A DNA stretch of 64,000 bases, taken from contig NZ_CP114205.1 of assembly GCF_027497495.1 (NCBI RefSeq), positions 3,968,001-4,032,000 on the forward strand, written 5' to 3'. The position numbers were made by a program, and so were the translations under genes. Origin of the DNA: Streptomyces tubercidicus. Lineage in GTDB: Bacteria > Actinomycetota > Actinomycetes > Streptomycetales > Streptomycetaceae. Under the pieces are notes generated by a model. It made no database searches. It was not told the origin of the DNA and saw only the letters and a list, made by a program, of their open reading frames with translations. Positions 61,949-64,000 of the stretch are shown here, piece by piece (position 1 is the first letter of the stretch; each line of letters starts with the position of its first letter).

Positions 61949-63430
61949 TCAGTCCCGTACGCCGCCCCAGCGCACCTGCGGCGTCGCCTGGAACTGCACC
62001 GCGTGCCGGGGCCGTTGGTGGGCCCGTCCGAGCACGAACACATCGGGGCTGCGGTCCAGGACTCCGCCCGAGGGATCGTCGTCCCCGTCCCTGCGGACCA
62101 CATCGCGCTCCGGCAGCAGAGTGTCCCGGACGACCAGTGCGCACAGGTAGAGAGTGCCCAAGAGGTGCAGCGCGATGGCGAGTTGGTAGCCCTCCGTCGG
62201 CAGTCCTTGGTGCTTGTCGCCACTCCCGGTGTAGGCGAGGTACTGCCAGATCCCGAGGAAGTACATGACCTCGCAGGCCTGCCAGATCAGGAAGTCCCGC
62301 CAGCGCGGCCGGGCCAGCGCGGCGAGCGGGGTCAGCCACAGCACGTACTGCGGCGAGTAGACCTTGTTGGTGAGGATGAACAGCGCGACGACGAGGAACG
62401 CGAGCTGCGCGAAACGCGGCCGGCGCGGTGCGTAGAGCGCCAGCAGGCCGATGGCGCCACAGCCCACGATCATCAGCAGCGTGGCGTAGGTATTGGCGTT
62501 CTCCAGGGAGTTCCCGGTGCGCTGCGAGATCAGGAGCCAGATCGAACCGAAGTCGATGGGCCGCTCCTGGCTGAAGGTGTAGAACTTCGCCCAGCCCTCC
62601 CGGATGTGGAAGCCCGCGGCATCGTGCGTGATCATCACCGGCAGGTTCACTACGAGCCAGGACACGACGGCACCGGTCAGCGCCCTCCGGTACGCGCGCC
62701 AGGCGCCGGCACGCCAGCACAGCACCAGCAGCGGGCCCAGCAGCAGCACCGGGTACAGCTTCGCCGCGGTGGCCAGTCCGATGAGGATGCCGGCCGCCAG
62801 CGGGCGGCTGCGTGACCACATCAGCATCCCGGCGGCCGTCAGGGCGATCGCCAGCAGATCCCAGTTGATGGTGGCGGTGAGAGCGCACGCGGGGGCCAGG
62901 GCGACCAGGAGGCCGTCCCAGGGGCGGCGGCGGTGGGTGCGGGCCACACACACCGCCACGACAGCGGCGCAGATCATCAGCAGGCCGGCGTTGACCAGCC
63001 AGTAGATCTGTTCGCGGTGCTGGATTCCCCCGCCGTGCGGAGTCGTCCAGGAGGCGACCTCCATGAAGACACCGGTGAGCACGGGGTATTCGAGATACTC
63101 CATGTCGCCGGGCAGTCGGTCGAAATACGGGATCAGGCCATCGGCGAAGCCCCGCCCGGCATAGAGGTGGGGGATATCGGAGTAGCAGGCGTGCGTGTAC
63201 TGACTCGTGGCGCCGAAGAACCAGCCGCCGTTGTAGCAGGGCAGCTTCTGCACCATGCCGAGCGCGAACATGCCGATGGCGACGAGCGCGATGATCCGCA
63301 CCGGCGTCAGCCAGTGCGTCCCGAGCAGTGCGTGTCGGCCGATCGGCCCACCGATCAGCTCGCTGCCGGCCGCCGCCACCTCATCCCGCTTCGTCGGCCG
63401 TACCGGATCGTCCCGTCGCACGCTCGTCAT
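61949..63430 (-). CDS. GT87-type (DUF2029) membrane glycosyltransferase
   Basis: The protein is about 493 residues from the ATG ending at 63430 (MTSVRRDDPVRPTKRDE). It has ten or so transmembrane helices, with DIPHLYAGRGFADGLIPYFD in the first large outer loop and GILIGLATAAKLYPVLLLGP, typical of polyprenol-phosphate-mannose-dependent mannosyltransferases (GT-C fold). It probably glycosylates a cell-envelope substrate outside the membrane. It lies downstream of the penicillin-binding protein gene on the same strand. Confidence 0.85.
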   Translation of the reverse strand: MTSVRRDDPVRPTKRDEVAAAGSELIGGPIGRHALLGTHWLTPVRIIALVAIGMFALGMVQKLPCYNGGWFFGATSQYTHACYSDIPHLYAGRGFADGLIPYFDRLPGDMEYLEYPVLTGVFMEVASWTTPHGGGIQHREQIYWLVNAGLLMICAAVVAVCVARTHRRRPWDGLLVALAPACALTATINWDLLAIALTAAGMLMWSRSRPLAAGILIGLATAAKLYPVLLLGPLLVLCWRAGAWRAYRRALTGAVVSWLVVNLPVMITHDAAGFHIREGWAKFYTFSQERPIDFGSIWLLISQRTGNSLENANTYATLLMIVGCGAIGLLALYAPRRPRFAQLAFLVVALFILTNKVYSPQYVLWLTPLAALARPRWRDFLIWQACEVMYFLGIWQYLAYTGSGDKHQGLPTEGYQLAIALHLLGTLYLCALVVRDTLLPERDVVRRDGDDDPSGGVLDRSPDVFVLGRAHQRPRHAVQFQATPQVRWGGVRD

Positions 63431-63467
63431 GGCCCCATCCTGCCGTACGGCCGTGGGAGGAAGACGG

Positions 63468-63504
63468 CGAAGCCCCCGCCCGGATGATCCGGGCGGGGGC
63501 TTCG
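63468..63504 (-). terminator. Terminator of the penicillin-binding protein gene
   Basis: A 17-bp perfect stem (CGAAGCCCCCGCCCGGA and complement) with a 3-nt loop, followed on the minus strand by the glycosyltransferase gene and preceded by two parS sites. Confidence 0.8.
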
Positions 63505-63513
63505 TTGCTCCAC

Positions 63514-63527
63514 GTTTCACGTGAAAC
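63514..63527. promoter_or_regulatory. parS site
   Basis: Exact GTTTCACGTGAAAC, the first of a pair 23 bp apart in the gap between the penicillin-binding protein and glycosyltransferase genes. Confidence 0.85.
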
Positions 63528-63536
63528 TCTCAGCGG

Positions 63537-63550
63537 GTTTCACGTGAAAC
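63537..63550. promoter_or_regulatory. parS site
   Basis: Exact GTTTCACGTGAAAC, ending 2 bp before the stop of the penicillin-binding protein gene. Confidence 0.85.
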
Positions 63551-63552
63551 GG

Positions 63553-64000
63553 TCAGCCAGTCGGGCCGCCGAGCCAGCCTCCACCGTCTGTCGGATCCGG
63601 CGTCTCAGGCGACGGACTCGTGCCTCCGGGGCCGCCGCCGGGACCACCGGCACCGCCGCCATTTCCATTGCCCCCGCCGTTGCCGGCCCCGCCGTTGTTC
63701 CGGCAGTTCAGATCCCAGGGGGAGCAGCTGTCCGTCGGGGTCGGGCTCGGAGAGTTGGTCGGGGGAGCGGACTGGCTGGGGGACTGCGACGGCTTCTCCG
63801 ACGGCTTCTCCGACGGCGTGGGAGTCGGCGTCGGCGTCGGCATGCCTTCCTGGTCAAACCGCTGCCCGATGGGCGTGGCCGGCGGGAAGGACTCCGGGGT
63901 GACGCCCTTCATCGCCTGCAGCATGTACTCGGTCCACACCTCGGTGGGCAGCGCACCACCATGGATCGAGTCAAAGCCACCGACACCGTTCATCGACAGC
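63553..64000 (-). CDS. Class A penicillin-binding protein, C-terminal part
   Basis: The frame enters from the right edge of the window and stops at 63553. The visible part contains GGFDSIHGGALPTEVWTEYM and QAMKGVTPESFPPA, the end of a transpeptidase domain. A Pro/Ser/Thr-rich stretch and a Gly/Asn-rich low-complexity tail with two Cys (SCSPWDLNC) follow, which is usual for Streptomyces bifunctional PBPs. It polymerises and cross-links peptidoglycan outside the membrane. The catalytic residues lie beyond the window. Confidence 0.87.
   Translation of the reverse strand, partial: LSMNGVGGFDSIHGGALPTEVWTEYMLQAMKGVTPESFPPATPIGQRFDQEGMPTPTPTPTPSEKPSEKPSQSPSQSAPPTNSPSPTPTDSCSPWDLNCRNNGGAGNGGGNGNGGGAGGPGGGPGGTSPSPETPDPTDGGGWLGGPTG

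Overview
The window is high-GC actinobacterial DNA and almost certainly Streptomyces, from the chromosome core near oriC. It holds thiC behind a TPP riboswitch, the sporulation pair ssgR-ssgA, dnaB, the rpsF-ssb-rpsR-rplI operon, a FemX-like ligase with an alanine-racemase-like enzyme, and the tail of a large penicillin-binding protein. Seven exact copies and one near copy of the ParB site parS are scattered through it, and a DnaA-box cluster lies upstream of dnaB.

Layout. 1-20 kb is ordinary core: thiC, a YibE/F membrane protein, ssgA/ssgR, small membrane proteins, a LMW phosphatase with a Cys/Met-metabolism PLP enzyme, a frameshifted LysR gene, Nudix, PNPOx-like and flavohemoglobin-like proteins, a HAD phosphatase, a divergent MFS/MarR pair, GNAT and TetR proteins, a class V aminotransferase and a beta-lactamase-family hydrolase. 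20-30 kb is made of regulator/enzyme pairs (GlxA-type regulator with quinone oxidoreductase, XRE with SDR, TetR with quinone oxidoreductase, HxlR with MFS) plus GNAT enzymes, and looks like a flexible segment. 52.9-64 kb is core again.

The main feature is 30399-52925. It consists of two complete, related Tn7-like transposons arranged head to tail, both inserted a few bases downstream of the dnaB stop codon. Each has its own minus-strand tnsA-tnsB-tnsC-tniQ(tnsD) operon with overlapping stops and starts. The ends can be read directly. Element 1 (43975-52925) has 11-bp inverted ends and a 5-bp duplication AACCG. Element 2 (30399-43970) has 9-bp inverted ends and a 5-bp duplication ACCGC, whose right copy now lies beyond element 1. 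This shows that element 2 entered first and element 1 later used the same site shifted by one base. The layout mirrors Tn7 at glmS, with the tnsA-proximal end facing the 3' end of a conserved gene, but here the gene is dnaB.

The elements carry probable defence cargo. Element 2 carries a three-gene cassette (a small winged-helix-like protein, an SMC/Rad50-like ATPase with a CxxC-CxxC insertion, and a large protein ending in a PD-(D/E)XK-type nuclease motif) resembling Lamassu/ABC-three-component systems. It also carries an unusual protein with an HNH-like region and an endonuclease VII domain. Element 1 carries an OLD-like ATPase/TOPRIM protein directly behind tniQ. No CRISPR array or cas gene is present, so these are protein-targeted (TnsD-type) elements and not CRISPR-associated transposons.
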